A stretch of DNA of 64,000 bases from Alphaproteobacteria bacterium (GTDB lineage Bacteria; Pseudomonadota; Alphaproteobacteria; Rhizobiales; Xanthobacteraceae): the NCBI GenBank assembly GCA_016869215.1, contig VGEP01000003.1, positions 1 to 64,000 on the forward strand, given 5' to 3'. The notes under the pieces are model-generated. The model was given only the letters and a program-made list of their open reading frames with translations. It was not told where the DNA came from and made no database searches. Position numbers and translations under genes: made by a program. How positions within the stretch are numbered: position 1 is the first letter of the stretch; every line of letters starts with the position of its first letter. Of the stretch, positions 18,458 through 27,285 are shown in pieces.

Positions 18458-19228
18458 TCACCGCCCCGGCGCCAGCGTCGACAGAACGCCTTCGACATGG
18501 CCGAGATACACGGTCATCATCGCGCCCAGCACCATGAGCAGGATGAGGAAACCGACCAGGATCGAAGCCGGCATGCCGACGAAATAGACCGGCATCTGAG
18601 GCATCAGCCGCGACAGCACACCGAGGCCGAGGTTGAACAAGAGGCCGAACACCAGAAACGGCGCGGCGAGTTGCACGCCGATGCGGAACGCCGCCGTCAC
18701 CGTGGTGGTCACGAGGCTTGCCACGTCTCCGACGACCGGCATTTCACCGGGTCTGAAAAGCAGATAGCTGTCGTGCAACGCGGCGATCACAAGGTGGTGC
18801 AGATCGGTCGCGAAGATCAGCGTGATGCCGAGCACGCCGAGGAAGTTACCGAGGATGATCCCTTGTTGGCCCTGCGTCGGGTCGACCGCCATGACGAAGC
18901 CGAGACCCATCTGGTTGGCCATCACGGTTCCCGCGACCTGCAAGGCCGAGACCGTCAAGCGCGCCACCATGCCGAGCATCGCGCCGATCAGCATTTCCTG
19001 ACCGAGCATGACCATCACGGGGCCAAACGCCCTGAAGTCGATCTGATATTGCGGCCGATGCAGCGGCAGGATGACGGCGGTGAGCACCAGAGCGATCGTC
19101 AGCCGCACACGTGGCGAGAGCGTCAGTTCGCCGAGGCCGGGCAGCAGCATGACCATCGTGCCGATTCGCGCGAACGCCAGCATGAAGGCGGCGGCGAAGG
19201 CCGGAACGAACGAGATGTCGATCCGCAT
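18458..19228 (-). CDS. fliR: Flagellar export gate protein FliR
   Basis: A 256-residue protein with about six hydrophobic helices, full length for FliR. Conserved segments include RIGTMVMLLPGLGE near residue 22 and QVAGTVMANQMGLGF. With FliP and FliQ it forms the helical export-gate channel. It sits between fliQ and flhB on the same strand. Confidence 0.95.
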   Translation of the reverse strand: MRIDISFVPAFAAAFMLAFARIGTMVMLLPGLGELTLSPRVRLTIALVLTAVILPLHRPQYQIDFRAFGPVMVMLGQEMLIGAMLGMVARLTVSALQVAGTVMANQMGLGFVMAVDPTQGQQGIILGNFLGVLGITLIFATDLHHLVIAALHDSYLLFRPGEMPVVGDVASLVTTTVTAAFRIGVQLAAPFLVFGLLFNLGLGVLSRLMPQMPVYFVGMPASILVGFLILLMVLGAMMTVYLGHVEGVLSTLAPGR

Positions 19229-19288
19229 CGTTGTGACCCGCCCGTTGCAGACCTTGTTCGCGCGCCGCGACCGCGGATGCGCCGCGGG

Positions 19289-19552
19289 CTAGCCGCCAAT
19301 GATCTTCGATGCAAGCCGCGCCATATGGCCCTGCATGGCGTCCGCCATGAACGGCAGGACCAGCAGCATGGCCGCGAACATCGCCAGGATCTTCGGCACG
19401 AATACCAGAGTCATTTCCTGAATCTGGGTCAGCGCCTGAAACAACGAGATCATCACGCCGACCGCGAGCCCGACCAGCATCAGCGGCGCCGCCACCAGCA
19501 CAAGGGTCATGATGGCGTCGCGTGCGACGTCGAGAACTTCCGGTCCCGTCAT
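19289..19552 (-). CDS. fliQ: Flagellar export gate protein FliQ
   Basis: An 87-residue, two-helix membrane protein starting MTGPEVLDVARDAI and containing GVMISLFQALTQIQEMTL, the FliQ signature. Four codons of open frame precede this ATG (start at 19564), but the family N-terminus and AAGGA spacing favour 19552. It contributes four copies to the FliPQR gate. Confidence 0.94.
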   Translation of the reverse strand: MTGPEVLDVARDAIMTLVLVAAPLMLVGLAVGVMISLFQALTQIQEMTLVFVPKILAMFAAMLLVLPFMADAMQGHMARLASKIIGG

Positions 19553-19581
19553 GGCACTTTCCATTCCTTCCGTCAGGACGC

Positions 19582-19896
19582 TCAGATCGGCATCCGCATG
19601 ATTTCTTCATAGGCGTGGATCACCCGGTCGCGCACCGAAACGAGCGTATCGATGGCGACCTCGGTCTCGGCCACGGCCGTGACCACATCGACGAGATTTG
19701 ACTTGCCGGACGCGAGCGCGTGGGTCTGCACATCGGTCTTGCGCGATGTCTCGGTGAACGAAGTGACCGCGTTCTGCAGCATGTCCCCGAAGCTCGATCC
19801 GGGGGCCGCAGGCGTCAGACCCTTGGCAGCGCCGGCCGCATCGGTCAGACGCGCGAGACTGGCGTAGGCATTCGCGGCAAGGCTCGGGGTCGACAT
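19582..19896 (-). CDS. fliE: Flagellar hook-basal body protein FliE
   Basis: A 104-residue protein with the FliE C-terminal block (KSNLVDVVTAVAETEVAIDT, then VSVRDRVIHAYEEIMRMPI). FliE joins the MS ring to the proximal rod and is among the first exported substrates. It lies between flgC and fliQ, with 14 bases to flgC. Confidence 0.95.
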   Translation of the reverse strand: MSTPSLAANAYASLARLTDAAGAAKGLTPAAPGSSFGDMLQNAVTSFTETSRKTDVQTHALASGKSNLVDVVTAVAETEVAIDTLVSVRDRVIHAYEEIMRMPI

Positions 19897-19910
19897 GAGG
19901 GCTCTCCGAA

Positions 19911-20321
19911 TCAGGATTTGAGGATGTCGAGAGTTTTCTGGATCATGCGGCGCGAGGCTGTGATGATGTTGACGTTGGCCTCGTAGGATCGCTGCGCCTC
20001 GCGCAGGTCGGCCATTTCGACCAGCGCGTTGACGTTCGGATATTTGACATTGCCGTTGGCGTCCGCGGACGGATGGCCGGGTTCGTGCTTGGTCCGGAAC
20101 TCCGCGGCGTCGTTCACGGGTTTGCCGATCTTGACCAGCGGCGCCTCGAGCGTGCGGTCGATTTCGGTGCGGAACGTCGCGATCTTGCGGCGGTACGGAT
20201 CGGTGCCCGGATTCGGTGCGACGGAATCCGCATTGGCGATGTTCTCGGAGATGATGCGCATGCGGCCGGATTGCGCGCGCAGGCCTGACGCTGCGATCGC
20301 GATCGATCTCAGGAAGTCCAT
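19911..20321 (-). CDS. flgC: Flagellar proximal rod protein FlgC
   Basis: A 136-residue rod protein. The N-terminal SGLRAQSGRMRIISENIANA helix and the C-terminal EANVNIITASRRMIQKTLDI heptad region are the paired axial-protein helices. PNVNALVEMADLREAQRSY is typical of FlgC. It follows flgB directly. Confidence 0.96.
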   Translation of the reverse strand: MDFLRSIAIAASGLRAQSGRMRIISENIANADSVAPNPGTDPYRRKIATFRTEIDRTLEAPLVKIGKPVNDAAEFRTKHEPGHPSADANGNVKYPNVNALVEMADLREAQRSYEANVNIITASRRMIQKTLDILKS

Positions 20322-20363
20322 CGCCGCTCTCCTGTCATCGGTTCAAGGTCCCGGCTCGCCGCG

Positions 20364-20762
20364 TCAGCGCTTGCCGACCGCGGTTTTCAGCAGGCCGATG
20401 CTGCGCTGGTAGAGCGAGGCGGCGGCCTGATAATCCATCTGGTTCTGCGCGACCTTCATCATCTCGTCTTCCAGTACGACCGAGTTGCCGGTGGGTCGCG
20501 CCTCGTAGGCGCCCGTGTGGTCGGGACGGAACCGGGTCCCCGCCGAGACCGAGGCGGCCATGTGGCCGGACGCGGTCCGTTCGAGGCCAAGACTCGCCGT
20601 CACCGCCTGGGTGCGCTCGAATTTCGGCGGAGCAAGATCGCGCGGCCGGTAGTTCGGGCTGCTGGCATTGGCGACGTTTTCGGCCAGCAGGCGCTGGCGT
20701 TCCTGATGCCAGTGCATGCGCGTCTTCAGCATGGAGAACAGCGAAAGGTTGGTGACGGACAT
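20364..20762 (-). CDS. flgB: Flagellar proximal rod protein FlgB
   Basis: A 132-residue rod protein, the first gene of the flgB-flgC-fliE-fliQ-fliR-flhB operon. I chose the ATG at 20762 because GAGGG lies 7 bases upstream and the family N-terminus MSVTNLSLFSMLKTRMHWHQ starts there; the frame is open to 20789. The ENVANASSPNYRPRDL and MDYQAAASLYQRSIGLLKTA regions are the axial helices. A CtrA-type box lies about 65 bases upstream. Confidence 0.95.
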   Translation of the reverse strand: MSVTNLSLFSMLKTRMHWHQERQRLLAENVANASSPNYRPRDLAPPKFERTQAVTASLGLERTASGHMAASVSAGTRFRPDHTGAYEARPTGNSVVLEDEMMKVAQNQMDYQAAASLYQRSIGLLKTAVGKR

Positions 20763-20827
20763 GGGCGCCCTCGGGCTCGCCGGGGCCATGTCGCGGCGCC
20801 GGTGGGCAGACTTTGCCGGGCGTATGG

Positions 20828-20842
20828 TTAACGGCCGGTTAA
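20828..20842 (-). promoter_or_regulatory. CtrA-type box upstream of flgB
   Basis: TTAA-CGGCCGG-TTAA, an exact match to the full CtrA consensus TTAA-N7-TTAA, lies 65 bases before the flgB start. In Caulobacter CtrA activates class II flagellar operons from such sites. It could in principle also serve fliO, 200 bases away on the other strand. Confidence 0.75.
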
Positions 20843-21042
20843 ATCTGCCGTTTTGGCCCTGCCGCCATCAATATGCCGTTTACCAAGCGAATCGTTTTAG
20901 ATCGGCGAAGTTGAGCCGCATCGGCCCTTGGCGTTAGTTTTTTGTTAAGATTCTTGGCGGCAAATGTTGCCGACGGCGTTAACCATGGGCCGGACCCACA
21001 GGCGGGCCGGAATGCGCCGGACGCGCCAAGGGATACCATCAG

Positions 21043-21939
21043 ATGAGCAGTCTCTTCGGCATGGAACTCCCGACCCCGGTGAATTTCGTCATCGCCTTTG
21101 TCGTCGTGCTCGCGCTGATCGGCGGTCTCGCGTGGCTGGTCCGCCGGTTCGGGGCGACGCGGCTTGACGCCGCCACCCGCAGCCGTCAGCCCCGTCTTGC
21201 GGTCATCGACGCCGCGGCGGTCGACGGCCGCCGCAAGCTTGTCATCATCCGCCGCGACAACGTCGAGCATCTGCTGATGATCGGCGGCCCGACCGACGTC
21301 GTGGTCGAGACCAACATCGTGCGCGCCGCCGTCGGCGTGACACGCGATGCGCCGGCCGCCCGTAACGGCGGCGCGGACAGTCTGCCCCGCGCCATGCCGC
21401 TGCCCGATCCGACGCCCTGGCCGCTGCAACCGGAGCCTTCGCAAACGCCGATTCAGCCGGTCCGCATGCCGCGCGCCATTGCCGACGACGCTGGACAATG
21501 GCAGACCGGCGGCGAGCCCGCCGCTCCGCGCGCAGCGCGCGCCACCGATTCAATGGCGGGACCCGCGGTTGATTTCACCCGGCCGGCCCACGAGCCGGTC
21601 GCATCGCCGCGCATTGTGCATCCCGAGCCGGCGCAACCGGTGGCCTCCGCCGCGGCGCCGCAGATTCCGCCGCCCGACCAGAGCCTCGCCGAAATGGCAC
21701 AACGCTTTGAAGCCGCATTGCGGCGTCCGATGGCGCAGAGCCCCGCCGCCAAGCCCGCCGCCGAAACCGGAGGCGCCCGCGTCGTGGTCGCAGCCGAGCA
21801 CAAGGCAGCCCAGCGCGCGGAATCCAAGCCCGCTGTGCAAGCCAAGGGCGGGGGCGCCCCGCCCAAGCCACAATCGGCGAGCGGCGGCAGCCTCGAACAG
21901 GAGATGGCCAGCTTGCTGAGCCGTCCGGGGAAGACGTGA
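21043..21939 (+). CDS. fliO: FliO-like flagellar biosynthesis protein with a long tail
   Basis: A 298-residue protein. Residues 1-45 hold one membrane helix (NFVIAFVVVLALIGGLAWLV). The FliO-type cytosolic strand domain follows (RQPRLAVIDAAAVDGRRKLV, HLLMIGGPTDVVVETNI). About 180 residues of low-complexity Pro/Ala/Gln-rich tail come after, far longer than in enterobacterial FliO (about 125 residues). FliO assists FliP assembly into the export gate. Its stop overlaps the fliP start (GTGA), so the two are coupled. Confidence 0.85.
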   Translation: MSSLFGMELPTPVNFVIAFVVVLALIGGLAWLVRRFGATRLDAATRSRQPRLAVIDAAAVDGRRKLVIIRRDNVEHLLMIGGPTDVVVETNIVRAAVGVTRDAPAARNGGADSLPRAMPLPDPTPWPLQPEPSQTPIQPVRMPRAIADDAGQWQTGGEPAAPRAARATDSMAGPAVDFTRPAHEPVASPRIVHPEPAQPVASAAAPQIPPPDQSLAEMAQRFEAALRRPMAQSPAAKPAAETGGARVVVAAEHKAAQRAESKPAVQAKGGGAPPKPQSASGGSLEQEMASLLSRPGKT

Positions 21940-22700
21940 CGATCGGCAGGCTCGCCGCCTGCGTCCGTCTCACGACGGCGGCGGCGATGGTGGTTGCGAC
22001 AATCGCGTTCCCGATAGCACCTGCCTTCGCGCAGGACATCAGCATCAATTTCGGCCAGGGCACCGGGCTCACCGAGCGCGTGATCCAGCTTGTCGCGCTG
22101 CTCACGGTGCTGTCGCTTGCGCCGTCGATCCTGGTGATGATGACGTCGTTCACGCGGATCGTCGTCGTGCTGTCGTTGCTTCGCACGGCGCTCGGCACTG
22201 CCACCGCGCCGCCAAACGCGGTGATCATCTCGCTCGCGCTGTTTCTGACCGCGTTTGTGATGGGTCCGGCGTTCCAGAACGCCTACGACCGTGGCGTGAA
22301 ACCGCTGGTCGCGAACGAAATCACCGTCGAGCAGGCGTTCCAGCGCGCCTCGGAGCCTTTCAGGGCCTTCATGCTGAAGAACGTGCGCGACAAGGACCTC
22401 AAGCTGTTCAGCGATATGTCGAAGGAGCCGGCGCCGGCCAAGGTCGAGGACATGTCGCTGCGGATTCTCATTCCGGCCTTCATGATCTCCGAGCTCAAGC
22501 GCGCATTCGAGATCGGATTCCTGCTGTTCCTGCCCTTCCTCATCATCGACCTGGTGGTGGCCTCGGTCCTGATGTCGATGGGCATGATGATGCTGCCGCC
22601 GGTCGTCGTCTCGCTGCCGTTCAAGCTGATCTTCTTCGTGCTGGTGGACGGCTGGAGCCTGGTCGCGGGCTCGCTGGTACAGAGCTACGGCGGCGGGTAG
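21936..22700 (+). CDS. fliP: Flagellar export gate protein FliP
   Basis: A 254-residue protein with a cleavable signal peptide (ending APAFAQD), as in other FliP proteins, and four helices. Signature segments are MMTSFTRIVVVLSLLRTALG and IPAFMISELKRAFEIGF. It starts with GTG overlapping the fliO stop. It forms the pentameric core of the FliPQR gate; fliQ and fliR are in the divergent operon. Confidence 0.97.
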   Translation: MTIGRLAACVRLTTAAAMVVATIAFPIAPAFAQDISINFGQGTGLTERVIQLVALLTVLSLAPSILVMMTSFTRIVVVLSLLRTALGTATAPPNAVIISLALFLTAFVMGPAFQNAYDRGVKPLVANEITVEQAFQRASEPFRAFMLKNVRDKDLKLFSDMSKEPAPAKVEDMSLRILIPAFMISELKRAFEIGFLLFLPFLIIDLVVASVLMSMGMMMLPPVVVSLPFKLIFFVLVDGWSLVAGSLVQSYGGG

Positions 22701-22705
22701 CGCGA

Positions 22706-22755
22706 GGGCATGATCCCGAAATGGAGTCCAATTCAACGCGGTTGAATCGGACTCC
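22706..22755. repeat. Composite palindromic repeat between convergent genes
   Basis: It begins GGGCATGATCCCGAAA, the same opening as the element at 52520. It continues into a 15-bp imperfect palindrome (GGAGTCCAATTCAAC, gcg, GTTGAATCGGACTCC; one mismatch) related to 52590-52617. It lies between the ends of fliP and the repeat-protein gene and may also act as a bidirectional terminator. Confidence 0.7.
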
Positions 22756-22760
22756 AGGCG

Positions 22761-25700
22761 TCAGCGCAAGACGGTCGCGGCCTGCTGCATGGCCGACCGC
22801 GCCGTCGAGCCGGTTGGCGACATGTCGGCGCGGGTGCCGGGCGGCGGGCCGGCCTGGGGCTGGCCGGGCAGGCTCGGCGAACCGGTGCTCATCTCCGGAT
22901 AGCGCGCACGCAACTCGCGCATGAAGCCCGACAGCGTGTCCGCCGCGGCGACGGCGCGCGCCACCGCACGGAACTCCGCACTGTTGACGCCGATGCCGCT
23001 GGTCATCACCTCGAAACCGCGCCGGTCGGGGCCCTCGGCCATCTTGGCGGCGTACTTGTCGCGGATGCGCGCGATGCCGAGCCTGTCCTCCGCCAGCGCA
23101 TAGCCCATGGCGGCGCGCAGAACGTCGGAACGCTCGGCGTCGGAAAACGGCTCGAAACCCTTCCAGCGGTCGCCGTACAGCAGCTCGATGTGCTCGGCGG
23201 CCTTCTGCCAGCGCCGCGCCGACCAGTGGATGTCGGAGCGCAGCCGGAGCGCTTCGCGCCCTTCGACGCCCTCGATCACCTCCAGCGCGAAGTCGTGACG
23301 GCCGAGGTCGGACAGCGCCCGCGCCTCGATGAGCAGGCGCGGCACGCGGATCTCGTTGGCGAGATCGGCGGTGCGGGTGGCGCGCAGCGTGGCCTGAGCG
23401 CGGTCGGGCTTGTGATTGAGCAGATAGATCACGGCAAGCCGGGTCGCGACCTGGGCGCGCGCTGCGCCCTGCAAGCGGTTGTCGACCTGGTGCTGGAGCA
23501 GTTCCGCCGCCTGATCGAGCAGGTCGACCGAGACCAGCCGGTCGGCCAGCCGCCGGATCATCTCGTCGCCGCGCCGGCCGATCGGGGTGAGGTCGCGGTA
23601 GTCGTAGAACAGGCTCAGCGCCTCAACCGCGGGCAATGCGTCGCCCTTGCCCGCCAGGAACAGCGAGTCGAAATTCTTCGCGGCTTCGTCCTGGATCGCG
23701 CGCGTCAGGACCGAATTCGGATGCACCGCGATCGCGACGCGCATGACGTGGAAAGCGTCGCGGAACCGGTTCTCTTCGGTGTAGAGGCGCGCCAGAACCT
23801 GCAGCGCCTCGACCTCGGTCTCGTCGCCGCGCCACGCGGTGGTGAGGGCTTCCAGCTCCTTGATGGCGTCCGGCTTGGCCATCTTGCTTTGCGCGTAGAG
23901 CATCGCGATCTCGCGCAGCCTCCCTTGCGCGGCCGCCTGCCGGTTTGCAGACGCACCCGCGGCGCGAAACGCGGCCAAGGCATCCTCATTGCGGCCGAGG
24001 CCCAGCGCAAGGCGCCCGGTCAGCACCGAAATCTCGGGCGCGAGGTCGGCCGTAACGCCGATGGTTTCGAAGTCGTTGAGCCGGCTGACGGCCGACGCGT
24101 AGTCGCCGACCTCGATCGAGGCGCGCAGCGCGTCCTTCAGCGCCCTGCGCTGCAGTTCCAGCGGCAACGCGGCCAGCGCGCCCTCGACGGTCCGGAATCC
24201 TTCGCGCGCGTCCGCCCATTTGCCCTGGCGCGCGTGGATCATAGCGCGCCATAACTGCGCATCGTGCTGGTTACCGACGGTCGGATGCGACAGATCCTTG
24301 AGCGCGGCATCGAGGCGGCCGATCATGATGTTGGCGATCGCGCGCAGCACCAGGACGCTGGGATCGTCGGCCGTCGGACTCTCCTCGGCGAGCGCCGTGT
24401 CCAGCACGGCCTTGGCCTCGGGATAGAGCTCGCGCGAAAGATAGAAGCGCGCCAGATTCATCCGGTGCGCGGACCGCTTGGTGAACGGCGCCTCCGCGGC
24501 GGTGCGGATCAGCTCCGACTGCCGCTCGGCGAACTCGGCGTCGCGGTCGACATTCCAGGCCTTGGTATCGAAGGTCATCGCGCGCACGGGCCGCGCCGGC
24601 CCAGATGCCTGCGCGGTCTCCGACAGCGTCAATCCGTTCGGCCGCGTGATCAGAATCTTGTCCGACGAAAGCTCGGCCTTCAAATCGTCGGCGTAAGGCT
24701 GGACGGCGATTCCGTGGGCCGTGGCGAGCGCGCGGAAGTCGACGAAGTCCTGGGTTTTGACCAGGGCGCGCGCAGGACCGAGCGCCGTCACGACCAGAAT
24801 ACGGTCGCCTGCGTCGTCGTCGCCGAGCCAATGGAGCTTGCGCGGATCGTCGAACGGAATGGAGATGCTGGTGCGCCCCGGCCCGACAATGCTGCGCGAA
24901 ATGCTGAGGGCGGCCGTCGTTCCGGTGTTGGATTCGCCGATGCTCACCAGCCAGCCGTTGCCCTGCTGCTCCATGCTGACCAATCGCGGACGTTCGAGCT
25001 TCAGGCGAACGATCTGGGCGCCGTCGGCCTGGACCGCGTTGAAGCTGCGGACCGTGCGGCTGGAATCGCTCGCAAGGACTCCGGCGTCGATTTTGGTTTC
25101 CGTGTCGAACACCAGCCACAAGGTGTCTGCGCGCTGAAAAACGGCGGCAGGCGTCGGCGCCTTGAACGGGACGAGCAGGCGCAGGTTATCGCCCTGCCGG
25201 CGCATTTCTACAGTGATCGGGCGGCTCGGATCGGCCGGCCCCGTGTCCGGTGCCGGCTGCTCCACGACCCGCTCGGCGGCTGCAGGCGCGGGTACGGGCG
25301 CAGTCTGCTGCGGCGCAGGTTCCGGCGGCGGCGTTGCAGGTCCGGCAGTTTTGCCGGCGGACGGCGGCTGCGCCGGCGTCGTCTGCGGCGGCTCAAGACC
25401 GGCGAGCGGCCCGCCGGGCGCGGTGCGCGACGCCTTCATCTCGATCGGACTGACGTCGACGACGAAATGGGCGTCCTCGCGGAACGTGCGGATGTCGACC
25501 TGGCGCTGGAACGCAAAGCGCACGGTGGCGGTGCCGCGGTCGCTCTTGGCGTCGATCGATTCGAGTGTCTCAGGCAGCGTCAACTTCGCGTCGGCAAGAT
25601 CGAAGCTGAGCGGCCGCGCAAATTTCAGAGTCAAACCGTCGCTCGCGCGCTCGCTGGCGACGCCGATCAGTTCGGGAAGCTCGAACACATAGCGGGTGAA

Positions 25701-26261
25701 CGTGGACTGGTTGGCGACGCGAACCCGGATCGGTTTGGCGCTGAGCTGCCGCTCATGCTCCATCCGCTCGCGCACCATGCGCTCGGCATCCTGCGCGCGA
25801 CGCGCCAAGTCTTCGATCACGCTGCGCGGCAGGCTCGGCGGCTCGGCGGTCCAGCTGTCCGGCAACAGGTCGACGTACAGCCGCTCGGCCGCGGGCGTGG
25901 TGCTCAGGCGCACCTTGCGCGCAAGCGCAAACCGCAGCGCTTTGCCGTCGGGATCTCGGCGCGCGGCGGCAATGTAGTCGGTCACGCCCGCGGTGATTCG
26001 ATCCACCGGCACGTCGACCGGCTGCTTGAACTGAATGACCAGCACGCCGCCGGACAGACGGACCTGCGATTCGACCTCGTGCGGGAAACGGATCTGAAGG
26101 CGGCCGTAGCCACCGTCGGTGGTGACGGTTGCCTCGCCCCGCACCGGCTGCTGCGCGGACGCCGGCAGCACGGCCAGCGTGGCCGGCGCGGCCGCCGTCA
26201 GGGCGGCCACAGCGGTCCACCGGGCGGCAAACGCTGAAACGCTACGAAGGGAACTCGCCAT
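22761..26261 (-). CDS. Very large periplasmic protein with AMIN-like and TPR-like regions
   Basis: A 1166-residue protein. A signal peptide spans about 1-38 (ending LPASAQQ). Two or three beta-rich AMIN-like segments follow: LQIRFPHEVESQVRLSGGVL near 55, YVFELPELIGVASE near 190, and RLLVPFKAPTPAAVF near 370. They are separated by a Pro/Gln-rich linker at about 290-345. The C-terminal half (about 600-1130) is an alpha-solenoid of TPR-like repeats (LARFYLSRELYPEAKAVLDT, ALGLGRNEDALAAFRAAGAS). The ATG at 26261 is chosen over a GTG two codons upstream. A CtrA-type box lies 43 bases upstream. It sits between fliP and the motE-like operon, so a periplasmic or peptidoglycan-linked role in flagellar assembly is plausible but unproven. 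Confidence 0.8.
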   Translation of the reverse strand: MASSLRSVSAFAARWTAVAALTAAAPATLAVLPASAQQPVRGEATVTTDGGYGRLQIRFPHEVESQVRLSGGVLVIQFKQPVDVPVDRITAGVTDYIAAARRDPDGKALRFALARKVRLSTTPAAERLYVDLLPDSWTAEPPSLPRSVIEDLARRAQDAERMVRERMEHERQLSAKPIRVRVANQSTFTRYVFELPELIGVASERASDGLTLKFARPLSFDLADAKLTLPETLESIDAKSDRGTATVRFAFQRQVDIRTFREDAHFVVDVSPIEMKASRTAPGGPLAGLEPPQTTPAQPPSAGKTAGPATPPPEPAPQQTAPVPAPAAAERVVEQPAPDTGPADPSRPITVEMRRQGDNLRLLVPFKAPTPAAVFQRADTLWLVFDTETKIDAGVLASDSSRTVRSFNAVQADGAQIVRLKLERPRLVSMEQQGNGWLVSIGESNTGTTAALSISRSIVGPGRTSISIPFDDPRKLHWLGDDDAGDRILVVTALGPARALVKTQDFVDFRALATAHGIAVQPYADDLKAELSSDKILITRPNGLTLSETAQASGPARPVRAMTFDTKAWNVDRDAEFAERQSELIRTAAEAPFTKRSAHRMNLARFYLSRELYPEAKAVLDTALAEESPTADDPSVLVLRAIANIMIGRLDAALKDLSHPTVGNQHDAQLWRAMIHARQGKWADAREGFRTVEGALAALPLELQRRALKDALRASIEVGDYASAVSRLNDFETIGVTADLAPEISVLTGRLALGLGRNEDALAAFRAAGASANRQAAAQGRLREIAMLYAQSKMAKPDAIKELEALTTAWRGDETEVEALQVLARLYTEENRFRDAFHVMRVAIAVHPNSVLTRAIQDEAAKNFDSLFLAGKGDALPAVEALSLFYDYRDLTPIGRRGDEMIRRLADRLVSVDLLDQAAELLQHQVDNRLQGAARAQVATRLAVIYLLNHKPDRAQATLRATRTADLANEIRVPRLLIEARALSDLGRHDFALEVIEGVEGREALRLRSDIHWSARRWQKAAEHIELLYGDRWKGFEPFSDAERSDVLRAAMGYALAEDRLGIARIRDKYAAKMAEGPDRRGFEVMTSGIGVNSAEFRAVARAVAAADTLSGFMRELRARYPEMSTGSPSLPGQPQAGPPPGTRADMSPTGSTARSAMQQAATVLR

Positions 26262-26304
26262 ACACACGCGCCGTACAAAGACGGCTAACCCTAAGCCAGC
26301 GTGT

Positions 26305-26319
26305 TTAACGGCGCGTTAA
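26305..26319 (-). promoter_or_regulatory. CtrA-type box upstream of the large periplasmic protein
   Basis: TTAA-CGGCGCG-TTAA matches the full CtrA consensus and lies 43 bases before the start of the 1166-residue protein, inside a short intergenic gap. It suggests that this gene has its own cell-cycle-linked promoter rather than relying on readthrough from motE. Confidence 0.7.
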
Positions 26320-26335
26320 CCCTGACAAATTGAGT

Positions 26336-27241
26336 CTAATTTCTCGTCGGGCGCCCTTCGATCTTGGGCAGATCGTTGGGATTGGGAGCGGCGGTCACGC
26401 CGCTCGCGCGCGCGGCCAATTCAACCGTGAGCCGCTCGGCGGCCTCCGGCGACATTTGCGACAGGATTTCCGACATGCGCCGCGGGTTGATCTGCGTCGC
26501 CATCTCCAGAAGCACTTTGATGTCGAGCCGTTCGAAAATCTTGGCGGCGTCCTTGGGCTTCATCGACTCGTAGATGGTCACGAGGCTCTTGTAGCGCGCC
26601 GCGGCGTCCTCCTTGCGCGCAGCCGGGTCGGCCTTGGCGTCGGGGGCCTTGGTCTCATGCAAACGGGGATCGAGCTTCTGCTCGGCCTCCTTGAGCAGGC
26701 TCTCGCGCGCATCCAGCTCGCGGGCGCGCGATTCCAGCTCCTGGCGGCGCTCCTGCAGGCGTTCGAGAATGGCGCGCTCGGCGCGCGACAATTGCCGCGG
26801 CGGCTCGGCGGGCACGACCTTGCGTTCGGGAAACACCGGCGGTTCGCCCTTGGGCGGCTCCGGCTTGGCCGCGGCGTCCTTCTTGGGCTCTTCTTTCGCC
26901 GCAGGTTTGGGCGGATTGACCGAGCCGGTGATGATCGTGTCCCGGGGATCGCTGGCGGCCGATGCGGCAGTCCGGTCGCCTTTGTCGAAAAACATTTCCT
27001 GGAGCCATGGCCGCTGCACCGGCGACGGCCGGCCGGCAACCTCCAGGGGCACCGACGGCGAGCGCAGCTCCGTCGACGGCGGGCGCATGGTGGTGATCAA
27101 GTTTTCCGTCTGGCCGCTCAGGCGCTGGCCGAGCGTGTAGCCGCCGTCAAACACGATCCCGATGGATTTCAGCACGAACAGGCCGACGACCGCGATCAAC
27201 ACGATCGGGACCAGCCTGAAGTCGCGCATCCATCGGTTCAT
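26336..27241 (-). CDS. MotE-like flagellar protein (MgtE_N-like domain)
   Basis: A 301-residue protein with an N-terminal membrane helix (about 10-28), then a Pro/Lys-rich linker and a coiled coil (about 140-200, LSRAERAILERLQERRQELE). A C-terminal MgtE-N-like domain follows (IYESMKPKDAAKIFERLDIK, INPRRMSEILSQMSPEAAER). This layout matches MotE of Sinorhizobium, a periplasmic chaperone for MotC. No motC is visible here, so the assignment is by architecture. It ends the fliL-fliM-DUF6468 run. Confidence 0.8.
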   Translation of the reverse strand: MNRWMRDFRLVPIVLIAVVGLFVLKSIGIVFDGGYTLGQRLSGQTENLITTMRPPSTELRSPSVPLEVAGRPSPVQRPWLQEMFFDKGDRTAASAASDPRDTIITGSVNPPKPAAKEEPKKDAAAKPEPPKGEPPVFPERKVVPAEPPRQLSRAERAILERLQERRQELESRARELDARESLLKEAEQKLDPRLHETKAPDAKADPAARKEDAAARYKSLVTIYESMKPKDAAKIFERLDIKVLLEMATQINPRRMSEILSQMSPEAAERLTVELAARASGVTAAPNPNDLPKIEGRPTRN

Positions 27242-27285
27242 TCCGCCAAACCTTTACGTCGATAAGCCCTTACATCGGCAAGCGC

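Noticed and set aside
20955-20973. TTGGCGGCAAATGTTGCC upstream of fliO as a sigma-54 promoter
   Set aside because: The GG/GC spacing is eleven bases instead of ten.
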